From Gnetum montanum (lineage: Eukaryota > Streptophyta > Gnetopsida > Gnetales > Gnetaceae): a DNA stretch of 64,000 bases. The position numbers and the translations under genes were made by a program. The notes beneath the pieces were generated by a model. It was not told where the DNA came from. It ran no database searches and saw only the letters and a list, made by a program, of their open reading frames with translations. The stretch spans positions 1 to 64,000 of the forward strand of contig MNCI01001841.1 in assembly GCA_015680685.1 (NCBI GenBank), in the 5' to 3' direction. Of this stretch, positions 33,963 to 45,475 are shown piece by piece (position 1 is the stretch's first letter; every line of letters begins with the position of its first letter).

Positions 33963-34724
33963 TGATGAGCAACGAGGTACCCCTATGCCCAACCATACGA
34001 ATCATGAAGAGTTCACACATGATTCAATTAAATTCCACGGACTTTATCATTTCTGGTGCACTAGTCCTTTATGAAGTGAATCTAGCCTTAAGGTCAATCA
34101 TTGTCCTCCCAATTACACTTGTGATGTGCATTGGTATGGTTAAGTGTAACTGAAGCATTCAATTTTTATCATTTTATGTTTTTATAGTTGGGTGCTTGAA
34201 ATGTAGATAAAAATATAAAAGAAATTTGATTAACTAATTAACTAATCATCTAACTATCCTTGACATAATCATCTATTCCCACTTTCTGTACACATCCTAA
34301 ACCCACGTATCCACTGCTAGGCAACCAAGCACTACGCTACTGGGCAAACCAAGTAATAACACTACTAGGATTACTAAGCAAATACATGCTATGCTCGAAG
34401 TGGTCGTACTTATGTGTGTAATCTATCTTACTTAATTACCTCATTAGCATAATAACTAGAAAATATTTAATAACTAATTAAAAATATTTAATAAATAATT
34501 AAACACATTAAATGCATAAATGAAATAGCTAATCTATCTAAAGTGTTGCAAAGTTTATCAAAAAGCTTGTCTTATTGCTGCACACACTATCATGCTTAGG
34601 TACAACAATGCTCAAAGAAAGATCCATACACTCAATGACTTATACTATGGGCACTTGGGGAAAAATTCTAACTTTCAAATGGAAAAAATGCAAGAGCTTC
34701 ACTACAACTACAATCTCTACTTTN
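33963..34724 (-). repeat. M1 5' LTR, cut at assembly N
   Basis: The plus strand begins TGATGAGCAACGAGG and follows 22781 onward closely until CTACTTT at 34723. The single N then joins it to unrelated sequence. The last 210 or so bases, including the TATA box and palindromes, are missing. Confidence 0.85.
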
Positions 34725-35066
34725 AAACATTTGTTCCTTAAGTTTGTTATGGGTTGGTATAGTAATTGTGTTAATGCTTTGAACTTTCAGCCCACAATTG
34801 CATCCTTTATCATTATTAGTAATGCATGGAATTTTCTACCTCTTCATAATGATAGGTTCCTCTTTTATGTTTTGTGTTGGAGTGATGATGGTTGTTGGAT
34901 TTTGTGTAGGATTAGAAGACATTATTTTTATAAGAAAGGTTGTTCCACTAGATTAGCCTTGTGCTAGTTTTGATGAGCTAGTAGATCTATGAATTTTTTC
35001 ACATGTGTGGGAACCATCCTAAAGAAAGGACATTTGTAAGAATTTTGCTAAGATCTACTAACATTA
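34725..35066. other. unassigned segment after the N join
   Basis: About 340 bp with no match to the LTR it abuts or to the gag that follows. A plus-strand reading (to 34967) is open but unrecognised. Its position at an N suggests it belongs to another contig. Confidence 0.4.
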
Positions 35067-37052
35067 TCATTTGCTTGTATGTTCATAACACAAGTGGAAT
35101 TCTTCTACTAAGGTTGTGTTGCCAATCCTTCCTACTTTGTTGGTGGTGACATATGATGGAGGGAAGTATGAGAGTAGTGAGGATGTGTCAAGGATAAGAG
35201 GTGCAAGATGGTAATCACACAGGAGATATTGTGGGTTGATGATATTAGGGAGAGTGGTAGTAGTGATTTGAGGTAGAGGACGTAGAACCATTTGGAGAAA
35301 TAGTTTGTTGAACATAGTATCCATGAGGGTTCAGCTAGCAATAAGGATATTGCTAGTTTATTAATGGCATTCCCCATGATTATCGGTTCTGCCACTATAG
35401 TTGATAGTTTTAAGGTTGATAAGAAGTCCCATTATGATAGTACTGTTGGTTGTAGGATTATCTATAATTACCTTGTGAGTAAGGTAATCTCCTAGGCATT
35501 TGCTTTTCTACGACTCAAGATTTAAAGCAATAGCCCTAAACTCTTATAAAGTAACATATCTAGGCCATAGCCCTTTGGATGTTCATATTGGCAAATGTCA
35601 CATCCATCATCCTCTTCTATATTTGAGTTTATAACCTCTCCTACTATAATTGTTTTCCATTTTTGCCGATAAGCATTCCTACCTATTTCTTTGTTCTTTT
35701 TCCTCTTCTTGTTTGGATCACTTGATCCTTTTTTCTTTACCTTCTCCTCTATGATTTTCAAGTAGTTTGTAACTTTTTCATTAATCAACTCTCACATATT
35801 ATCTATCCTTACTTTAAGCTCAATGATAGATTTTTGTATTAGCAAGGTCTGTTGTGAAATTAACTCATCTAAAGCTACCTCTTTTTCCATATCATAAATA
35901 TGGACCTCTTTCATTTAAAGAGTTGGATCCTAGTTATATTCCTCTACATTCTTGTTTTTACATAGCTCTCCTTCTTTTGCCACTTGTTCAACTAGCCTTT
36001 GTATTTAGTGGGTGCTCAATTCAAATAATCATCCTTGGGCATATATCTCAAGGGTCTCCCTTGTTTTTTTACAAAGCCCATCTATGATGTGGAGAAGTTG
36101 CTCTTTTTAAGAGAAACAATGGCCTAGACATCTATGTAATAGAGAATAATATTTATCCAAGGCCACATCCAAGGATTCATGATTTTCTTACCTCCATCCT
36201 TGGATTTGTTTTCATAGATTGGACACTCTCTCATAGGTTTGGTATATTTTTTAAAAAAACTCAACCACTAGTGGATTGAATCTAGCTCCAACAATCGATA
36301 CCAAGTTTCAAATTATTTTATTAGATCCTAGGGAAGAGCTTAATCTTTTTTCACTTACGTTTGATATCTTACAAGGCACAAGAATCATGGAAGGCTTGTA
36401 AATAATGTTTTTGATTAGAATTATAGCCTCCCCTATATTTTGAAATGTTATTCATATTAAGCCATTTGATGCAGCTTTCCCTTTGATGCCTATGAGGTAT
36501 CTAGACTACCTTCCTAATCTATATCATGCTCCTAGTAGCTAATAAGGGTTTATTTTCATCAAACATGTCATAGAAATAATCTTTATTCCAATTTGTGTAA
36601 TGGTGATGGTATCATCTATGCTCATTTTGATGTCTTTCATCTTACCATTGATTTCTATTTCTATCTCCATCTTGACCCCTTAGTGGAGCTTTATCTTCAT
36701 ACCTACATTTATACTTGTTAGAACTAGATGTTGAAGTAGAAAAGGGAGATGGTAAATTAGGAGAATCATCATGGCTCCTATATCTTCTCCTATGGTCCCT
36801 TGATTTATCTCGTATATGTTTAGCAAAGGTCCTAGGCCTTGAGACCCTTCTTATTCTAGGACCTGTTTGATCCCCTCTAGGGTTGTCTGCATCAATTGAA
36901 CATGGTCTTTGAATGTAGTAAGGGTCTAAATGAACATATGAGACCCCAATGTTTAGTGATTCACTCAAATTTTCTTTAGTATAGACCCTATAATTTCTCC
37001 TATGAGTGTTCTCATCATGCAATGGATTATCATCTCCATGTAAAGGAGACAT
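35067..37052 (-). pseudogene. gag of second reverse-oriented Ty3 element (M2)
   Basis: Starts at ATG 37052 (MSPLHGDDNPLHDENTH), 114 bases after its primer site. An open stretch of 136 codons is Arg/Asp/Ser-rich, with RRRYRSHDDSPNLPSP and a Ser run, like the Ser-rich block of M1 gag. The downstream text to about 35130 runs parallel to 31800-33000. Everything beyond gag is missing at the N join (34724). Confidence 0.65.
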
Positions 37053-37165
37053 GTTTTTAACTAATAATGTGTGTGAATTAAAATATTAATATTTTCAAAA
37101 ATATAAATGGTTAATATCATTATAACGATCATTTATAATATAACTAATTTAGATAACTAACATCA

Positions 37166-37183
37166 TCCTTGGAAACAATGCTA
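37166..37183 (-). other. M2 primer binding site (tRNA-Asp type)
   Basis: The minus strand reads TAGCATTGTTTCCAAGGA, one base after the LTR. It differs from the tRNA-Asp complement by six transitions and one transversion. Confidence 0.6.
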
Positions 37184-37184
37184 A

Positions 37185-37779
37185 TGATGAGCAATAGGTA
37201 CCCCCTACACTCAACCATATGAATCACAAGTGTTCACGTGTAATCCGATTGAATTCTATGCATGGGATTAATGTGGTATCTAGATTGTTAAGCATTGATC
37301 GCATGTTACTATATTCTCACTTGGACTAGTTGTAGTTTGGTCACGTATGGTTTAGTCTAGAGTGAGGCATATGATTATTGATGTTGTGTGGCCCTTAAAC
37401 TAATTGAATGATAATATAGAAATTAATTAATTAATCTAATTAATAATAAGAAGATAAATTCTAGGCTAGCCTAAAGGTGAGGAGTATTTGTTTCCAACTT
37501 TTCATACACATCTTGAACTCATGTATCCACTACTAGGATTACCAAGTGTTATGCTACTAGGCAAACCAAGTAATAATGTTGCTAGGATTACCAAGCGAAT
37601 ATGTGTTTACGCTCGAAACTGGTCATGCTCATTCTACCAATTGATTAATATGCATGAAAATGTAAATATTAAGTACATCAAAAGTAAATTGCATTAAAAG
37701 TAAATTCTATTTTAAGCCAAAGTGTCATAATGAATATGGATCAATCTCAATCTTATTATCATTCATGGAATGTGTCTAG
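37185..37779 (-). repeat. M2 5' LTR, truncated
   Basis: The plus strand begins TGATGAGCAATAGG and matches 20825-21400. It stops at ATGGAATGTGTCTAG where another LTR starts (37780), so its U3 is missing. Confidence 0.75.
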
Positions 37780-38681
37780 TGTTGAGCAATCAAGTACCCC
37801 TACACTCAACCATAAGAATCATGAAGTGTTTAGGTGTGATCTCGTTGAATTTTGCAAACTCTATGTCTTTCGATACACTAGTCTTCTAGGAAATGAACTT
37901 TTCCCTAACAGTCATTTGTTGTCTTCACAATTACAATTATGATGTACAATGGTATGGTTAAGTGTAATATAGGCATATGATTTTTATTATTTTATGTTTT
38001 ATATTTTTTATGCTTAAAATAGAGAAATGAATAAATTTAATAACTAATTTAATTTAACTAATTAACTAATCTCTAACTTTCCATACATGTCCTAAACCCA
38101 CGTATCTACTACTGGGATTACCAAGTGCTATGCTACTAGGTAAACCAAGTAATAATGCCACTAGGATTACCAAGTGAATACATGTTTAAGCTCAAAGCGA
38201 TTGTACTTATGTGTTTAATATATTTAGTTTAATTAATTACCTAATCAATTAAATTATAATTTAGCTTAATTAATTGAATAATTAATGAAAATAATAAATG
38301 CATAAATAAATCATTAATCTATTCTAAGTGCTACAAGGTTTGATCAAAAGGCTTATCTTTATTGTCATACACATTGGTGTGTTCAGGTACAACAATGCTA
38401 GATTAAAGATTTGTACACTTTCTAACTCTAGCTACATGCACTCAGAGAAATATTCTAACTCTTAAATGGAAAAACTGCAAAAGCTCTACTACAACTATCA
38501 CTTCACTTCCATAAACATGGCTGGTGAGCATGTATTTATAGACTTTATTGTGGAGCTACATCGATGGGACATCATAGATGCAGTAAATGCTACATCAATG
38601 TGGCCTCATTGATGGGGCAACACCATGTAGACAAGGCCACATTGATGAGGCCCATTAACATGACTCAAAAATAATTCATCA
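37780..38681 (-). repeat. 3' LTR of third reverse-oriented Ty3 element (M3)
   Basis: A 902-bp LTR. The minus strand starts TGATGAATTATT at 38681 and carries decayed GGCCTCAT/ATCGATG palindromes at about 38560-38660, then a TATAAATA box. A polypurine tract (AGTCGTGGGGGTA on the minus strand) adjoins at 38682. It abuts the truncated M2 LTR, so it was inserted into it or joined by deletion. Confidence 0.82.
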
Positions 38682-38689
38682 TACCCCCA

Positions 38690-39390
38690 CGACTAAATGA
38701 ATACTCATCCTCAAGTTCCTTTACAAAATTGGGAAGGTATGGGATTATTGACTGACTCTTGAATTAACAAATTGACTTGACAACACTAAGTGCCTGAGTG
38801 TACAAATCAACATCATTACAAAAAATTATGGTATTCTTGACATAAAATTGAACACCATGAAATGAATATTCAAAATTGGATAGCACATCCTCTAATGGCA
38901 TGAAGGTGATTTAGAAGATCATACAATCTCAAGTGATGGAGTCTCCTAAGATTCTAAAGGACCTTTGCCAGCTTCAAGTACGTGTAGTGGTTGAGGTGGT
39001 TGTGGTTGTTCTGCTATGACGATAACCTTTGATGGAAGATGAAAGGCATTCAATAATGCCTTCATCTTCTTCTCCTTGCTCTAGGGATCATTCATAGTCT
39101 ACGCAGCATCGCCAATGTGAGCTAGAATGGGGATATTCCACGAATAGGACATTATTGGAAATAACTCCTTAATGTTGAAAAACTAGGTAGTGAATTATTT
39201 ACATTAAATATCGAATGCCCTGATTGCATTTTGTAGCTCCTAGTAGTTATTCATTCATTTGGCCAAGTTCTTGATAGAAGATCTTTGATCAATGTATTTA
39301 TCCCTAAGAACCTCGAGTTCAGCATTTACCACTGCAAGCTTTTACTTGGTGTCCTTGTGATGCCTGAACTTGGTCGTGTATAACAAAATT
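38690..39390 (-). pseudogene. ORF3 3' fragment of M3
   Basis: It parallels 23750-24420: the same order of the region before the polypurine tract, the Pro/Val tail and the first part of the coiled coil. It is heavily broken. The similarity ends near 39390 where other sequence begins, so only the C-terminal quarter of ORF3 remains. Confidence 0.65.
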
Positions 39391-40131
39391 TTTCAAAAAA
39401 ATTAATTTTTAGCTCTTTCACATAGTTGTATTTATCATCAAATTGGAAAAACTTGTCTTCTTCATTGCCTATATAGCCCATTATTATAGACTATAAAATG
39501 TGAGCGTTTTTCCTTAGAGAAATTTGAAGAATTAAATGTATTTACATCATATAATTTTAGTGGTGATTTTTCTTTCTCCTTTGGTGACATCTTTCCTTTT
39601 TTGAGTAAATTTTTTCTAGTTGTTTGAGCTCTATTTCTTCCTAAATGACCTTTTGAGCTACATTAAGGTTCTCATTTACTGCTTGTCTAGAGCTTGAAGC
39701 TTTCTAATTTAATTTGGGGTAATATGCTTTTAATGCTTATTTATGGTTTTTTTTTCCAAAGCTCCTCTTCATAATTATGTTGTAGTGCTATATTTCATTC
39801 ACAATGATTTACATGAATGAGCCTTATGCTTTAATTTTTAACAAGAAAAGCTTATTTCACTTGTTTGTTGTGGGGTACCTAAATTTTTAATTACACTTGA
39901 ATGAATCTTAAGATTAGTTTTTATTATTTACCAAGCTCAAGACTTGAATTAACTTATTGATGTGTGCTTTTCTTTACTTAATTATCTTGTTTCTTTGAGC
40001 TCCCTTTCTAATAGGCTTTTGCTAATATGTTAAATTGTTTTTTGTTAATTATTAGCATGATCTCTTTTTAAATATGCTTTTATACTCTTATACTTTGGTT
40101 GATGTTGCCTTTTTACAAAACTGTGGTATGT
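39391..40131. other. unassigned AT-rich repeat-like region (left flank of composite)
   Basis: No domain is recognised. Its last five bases, TATGT, resemble CATGC after 55679, so this and 55680 onward may be the two sides of one sequence split by the composite element. Confidence 0.4.
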
Positions 40132-41022
40132 TGATGAACTGCATTTTTTGCCTGGATTTGATATTGGATACCTGATATTGGGGCTACAATGTCGGGTATC
40201 TAATATTGGGCCCCAAGATGTAATGTTGGATATCCAATATCATAGGGTATGTAATAGCCTATAAATATAGTGCTTGGGCACATGATTTCCATTTAGTTTT
40301 TGTCATAGCATAGCAGAGCTCTTGTAGTTTTTTTTCTCTAGAGTTAGAATATTTTCCAAAGTGCCCATAGCAAGAGTCATTGAGTGTATAGATCTTTATT
40401 TAAGCATTGTTGTACCTTAGCATGGTAGTGTATGTAGCAATAAAGATGATCTTTCTGATCAAACCTTGCAGCACCTTGGCTAGCTTAAATATTTTATTCA
40501 TGCATTTAATATTTTATGCAATTTCCTTTGATGCTCCCAAGTAATTAAGTTAAACCAAGCTAGCTAGATTATATAGCAATTAATAAATTAAGTACATAAG
40601 TACAACCACTTCGAGCATACATATGACACTTGGTAATCTTAGCAATGCTTAACATTTGGTAACCCAATAGTGTTATATGTGTTTAGGATGTGCACGGAAA
40701 GTGGGATTGGATACTTATGTTAGGTTAGATAGATATTGATTAGTAATTAGATTAATTAAAGTGCTTCATAAATTAAGTTTCAACTTCTTATTAATCATAG
40801 ACAAATAAAATACAAAATAATAAAAGTCATGTGCCTCAATTACACTCTACTATACAATTAAGCTCCAAAAGTGTAGTTGAGAAGACAATGATTATCATGA
40901 TTAGATGTCATGTCTTGAAACTAGTGTACTTAAGAACTTAAGGTCTATGGAATTCGATCAGATTACACATGAATGCTTGTAATTCATTCGGTTAGGCATA
41001 GGAGGTACCTCGCCACTCATCA
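40132..41022 (+). repeat. composite 5' LTR (subfamily A)
   Basis: 891 bp, TGATGAACTGC to CACTCATCA. The palindrome cluster (40158-40250) is based on GATATTGG and GGATATCCAATATC, followed by TATAAATA (40260-40267). It matches 54957-55679 through R/U5, for example GCTAGCTTAAATATTTTATT. Confidence 0.88.
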
Positions 41023-41023
41023 T

Positions 41024-41041
41024 TGGCATCATTGTCAAGGA
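41024..41041 (+). other. composite primer binding site (tRNA-Asp type)
   Basis: TGGCATCATTGTCAAGGA, one base after the LTR. Six differences from TGGCGCCGTTGCCGGGGA, all transitions. Confidence 0.78.
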
Positions 41042-41184
41042 CCTTTTAGTTGTTACGTGCACTATCTAGGCTATAGTGAAAAATCATTGAAGATTGTTGG
41101 AACAAATCCTAGAGTCATATCATACATTAAAATAACTATAAAAACTTTAAGAAGCACACTACATTTTTTATTTTCTAACACAAG

Positions 41185-42600
41185 ATGTCTTCTTCTCATA
41201 GGAGTGATTCTCTACCCAAGTATGATAGAGTGAATCAATAGGCACCCTAACAATATCAAATGGTATATGCTCATCCTAATGAGTATGTACCCAATTTCAC
41301 CTTCATCCTACACTAGGATGAATTAATACAATGGTGAGACATGGAGGGAAAAATTATGTTACCACTTGATTGATCCATTCCTATGATGCTTCACCAAACT
41401 CTTATGCATTTTTGTTTCCATGGACTCCATGCTAACTATGTTGTGCAAGATAGTGACACCAGGGATTATCATCCCATTGAGGCACAACATCTAAGGTATT
41501 AACAACTAGAGCAATGCTACAAATATGCAAAGGGGAAGTTGTTTAATGATTCCCCATATGTAACGTACCACATAGGTGGTGGAGAACCCTTCTCTGGGAA
41601 TTTTTCATTTGGCAAAACTACTCTCTTTGACTTCAGTGAAAGAGGCCAAAACTAGAACCTATAGTCCATGATCCACAATCCTATTCTAGCAATAATGGAT
41701 CCAATGACAAAGCAGGATCCAAGGAGGAGAGTCATGGTAGGGATGTAGATAAGAAACATGATCATGATCATGGCCTCAATCACTGAAGAGGGGGTGTTAG
41801 GCACAATGATTGTGCTATTCCTCCTTCCTCTTCACCTTCATCATCATCTTCTTCCTCTTTTGGTTATAAATAGAACTGTAGAGGGCACGATCATGATGGA
41901 GGTGACTAATGGAACTGCGATGATTGTAGAAATCATTAGGCAATTTAAGACCTAGGGAAGGGCATTTAAGAGAGACCTACCACCATGAACGAAGGGGTAG
42001 AAAAGAGCATTGTAGGCACTAGAATCATGGCCTTGATGAGCATTTTCTTGCTACTTGAAACATGCTAAACATTGTAAAGGTAGTGATAATTCCTACAAGA
42101 CACATTAAGGGTAGTTGGATCAAGAGGCTAGATATGAATAATATCCCTATATTTGAAGGGGGATATAAATTAGATCTACAGAACCATATTCAAGATCTCC
42201 ATAATATTGGTGCCTTGAAAAATATAGAAAAAAATTGGCAAAAGCTTAAGTTATTCCTCAATACACTCATTAAAGAAGTAGAAAGCTAGTACCAGTCCTT
42301 AGAACCAAAATCCATTAGAAGATGGAGTACAATTCTTGAACTATTCAATTATAAATATCAAATGTACTAATGAGTGTCCAATTTGAGGAGGTATATCCAA
42401 GGATGAAAACAAAGGACACATGAACCCTTGGATACCACCATGGATCGATACTATCCCTTATTACACAGATTTACTAGCCATGGTTATTCTCAACTGGAGC
42501 AACTTCGCCACATCATAGATGGGCTCAGATAGAAGCACATTATGCATGAAATAAACTAAGTGCCTAACATGTGCTTATGTTGAAGGCATGGATAAGTTTG
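41185..42600 (+). pseudogene. composite gag
   Basis: Starts MSSSHRSDSLPKYDRV at 41185. It has the His/Asp/Gly and Ser-rich stretch (41740-41880), then the Gag core: IKRLDMNNIPIFEGG, LDLQNHIQDLHNIGALKN and SWYQSLEPKSIRRWSTILELF. The protease region that follows gag in M1 appears deleted, since the text passes to pre-RT sequence by about 42660. Several stops. Confidence 0.7.
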
Positions 42601-42639
42601 AACAAGTTCATCCAAAACTCTTTAATGAAAATGATGATA

Positions 42640-44160
42640 CTTTTTTGGGAGAGTTGAAATCCCAGATAAATTAAAGCAGAAGTTACTAGAGCTAAAAAAT
42701 TTACCAGCCAACATGGAATATGAATTTTTAAACAATGGCAAACTAATCATAATTAATACCAAACTTTCTCCTAATAAAAAATAAAAGCTATTGAAGGTGG
42801 TAAAAAAATTTCCAACAACATTTTCTTGGTCATATATTGAGCTAACAAGAATTGATCCAAGAATATACCAGCATCACATTTAGACCAACCTAGCCATGAA
42901 GTGTAGAAGGTAGCCACAAAGGTGGTTGAATCTAAAATTGAAGAAAATCATCAAGGAAATAAAAAAACTCCTCAAGGTGGGGCTCATTTATCCCATTGTA
43001 GATAGTGAGTGGGTTAGCCCACTCATATTGTGCCAAAGAAGGATGGAAAATGGTGAGTCTACATCAACTTTTGGTTGTTAAATATGGTAACATTTAAAGA
43101 TCATTTTCCATTGTCATTTGTGGATCAAGTGTTGGACACCATATTTAGGAATTGTTATTATAGCTTCTTGGATGGTTATAGTGGCTATAACTAGATCCAA
43201 ATTATGCCAGAATATTAGGCCAAGACAACATTCATGAGTCCCTAGGAAACTTTTGCACATTGTAAGATGTCATTTGATCTATGCAATGCCCCTACAACAT
43301 TCCAACACTTGGTCCTTAGTATTTTCCAATAGTAGATTAGTAGTGGTGTGGAAGTCTTCATGGATGACTTTTCCACCTATAAAGCTACATTGAGCAAGCC
43401 TTAGACTGCCTTGAGAAACTATTAAAAAGATGTGTTGAAACAAACTTACAGCTCAATTGGAAAAATAGCCATCTCATGGTCCAAGAAGGCATTATGCTAG
43501 GGCAATGAATTTCACAAAAAGGGATTGAGGTAGACCTAGAAAAGATAAGGATCATCCAAGGAATAACATGCTAACTAGAGACGGTTAAGGATGTTTGGTT
43601 ATTCCTTGAACACACTAGTTACTACCAGCAATTCATAGAGAATTTCTCTAAGATCGTAAAACCATTAGTAGAGCTAACAAAGAAAGCTACACCTTTCATA
43701 TGGACTAAGGAATGTGAACATGCATTTCAACAGTTAAAGAGAAACTCATAGAAACACCAATCCTATGAGCACTAGATTGATCCAAACCCTTCCACATCAT
43801 GACAAATGCATCTAACTACACCTTGGGAGTAGTGCTCATGTAGATGGATGATAAGAAACACCCATACTATATCCATTGCATGAGTTGAAGCATTATGGGG
43901 GCATAATTAAATTACACCACCATGGAGAAAAAACTAGTGGCAGTCGTGTATGCTCTTGAAAATTTTAGGCACTATGTGCTTGATTACAAAGTATTTGTAC
44001 ACATGGCCCATAGTGCAATTCTTTTCCTCATGAACAAGCCAGTGGTGAGCCCTCATGTCATACAGTGGCTCATGATCTTGCAGGAATTTGATCTCATGAT
44101 GGTAGATTGAAAAGGGACTAAGAATATGATCACTGACCACCTCTCTCACTTAAGATGGGA
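42640..44160 (+). pseudogene. composite reverse transcriptase and RNase H
   Basis: Begins with a pre-RT block (LTRIDPRIYQH), then KKLLKVGLIYPIVDSEWVSPL. RT continues with frame breaks through about 43760. RNase H shows an open stretch at 43922-44110: EKKLVAVVYALENFRHYVLDYKVFVH and NKPVVSPHVIQWLMILQEFDLMM. The text at 44100-44160 is the point that corresponds to the start of A's second half (51628). Confidence 0.8.
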
Positions 44161-44279
44161 TAATAAAGAGGAGGAGAGCCTGCTCTTCAATTAGTTTCTA
44201 GATGAACTCCTATTTACAAGAGCAATAAGTGAACAAAAACCTACAAAAGCATCATGGTATAATGGCAACCTCACCTATC

Positions 44280-45475
44280 TTCTCACTCAAAAAATGCCAC
44301 AAGATCTAGACTTTAGAAAGAAGCAATAATTTCTTTATCAAGCCAAATACTTTATGGAAAGAAATGGACACCTTTACAAGATGTGTGAAGATGGCCTAAT
44401 TCATTGGTGTATCCTTGACAAAGATCAATTGCATGTTCTCTAGGATGCTCATGAAGGACCTTGTAGAGGCCACTATGTAGAGAGATGCATGGCCATAAAA
44501 ATATTGATGGTAAGATACTATTGGTCTATAATCTTCAAGGATGCCCACTAGTTTCTTTAATCTTGTAAACATTGCCAATGAGACATCCTCAACAATGGTT
44601 TTAACCACTAGAACCTTTTGACATATGGGGTATTGACTTTATGGGTCCCATCACATCCATGTCCAATGGAGAGGCATAAATTGTTGTAGTAGTCAACTGC
44701 TACACAAAATGGGTAGAAGTAGTAGCTGTTACTAATTATAAATCATTCACTCCTACTAGATTTATACAAAAAAATATTGTAAATAGGTTTGGGGTACCAC
44801 ATTCGCTAATTTATAATAATGCAACTCATTTCACAGGTCCCACTTTTAGAAAGTTAATGCAATGCTTGGGGGTTGAACATAAATTAATAACATCTTACCA
44901 CCCTCAAGAGAATGGTCAAGCATAGGTAACAAACTAAGAATCACAAAAATATGAATGCAGACCATTAGCAAATATAGGAAAGATTGGAGTGCAAAACTTA
45001 ATGATGTCCTCTAGGCTTATTATTCAACATGGAAACTTCCTATTGGGTATTCTCCCTACTAGTTTGTGTATAGAAAACTTCCAATGCTCCCAATTCAATC
45101 CGAGCTTCATACACTTTCAATAGCCTATGATTTAAATCTTGACCTATGTCTAGCACATAAAGAAAGATTGATCATCCTAAATGTGCTAGATGAAAATCAA
45201 TTAGTGGCCCTATCTTTGAATGAGGTGCACAAGGCATTCAGCAAGCAACATCATGACCTCAAAATAAGGAGGTAAAACTTCAACTAGGAGATAATATTCT
45301 CTATTAGAACCCCACATATGTATCCAAAAAGACAAAATTTCAAACATTATGGAAGGGACCTTATATAGTTTATCAAACCTTTTCCTCTGGGGTCATGATA
45401 ATCTACAAACTTGAAAGCCTGAATAAAAAGTAGTTAGTCAACATCCAACAAGTAAAACCTTTCCTTGAATTAAGA
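44280..45475 (+). pseudogene. composite integrase (B)
   Basis: Zinc-binding module near 44450-44580 (DAHEGPCRGHYV, SCKHCQ). Core: WGIDFMGPI, IYNNATHF (Asn for the second Asp) and a stop where Glu is expected. The C-terminal block at 45066-45275 is open: YRKLPMLPIQSELHTL and VALSLNEVHKAFSKQHHDL. Confidence 0.82.

Larger units (their letters stand above)
22781..34724 (-). mobile_element. Ty3/gypsy element M1 (Athila/Tat type) with ORF3
   Basis: Read on the minus strand: 5' LTR (34724-33963, cut by an N), primer site, gag (33808 to about 31270), protease, RT, RNase H, integrase, spacer with its own TATA box and intron, ORF3 (26792-23976), polypurine tract, and 3' LTR (23734-22781). The pol order protease-RT-RNase H-integrase defines Ty3/gypsy. 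RT text such as FMDEFSTYG and the tRNA-Asp-type primer site point to the Athila/Tat branch. Stops and lost catalytic residues show that it is inactive. This is the most complete member of the family in the window. Confidence 0.88.

Noticed and set aside
41024-41041. tRNA gene at the primer sites
   Set aside because: Only 18 bases match a tRNA 3' end, with no tRNA body or A/B boxes. It is a primer site.
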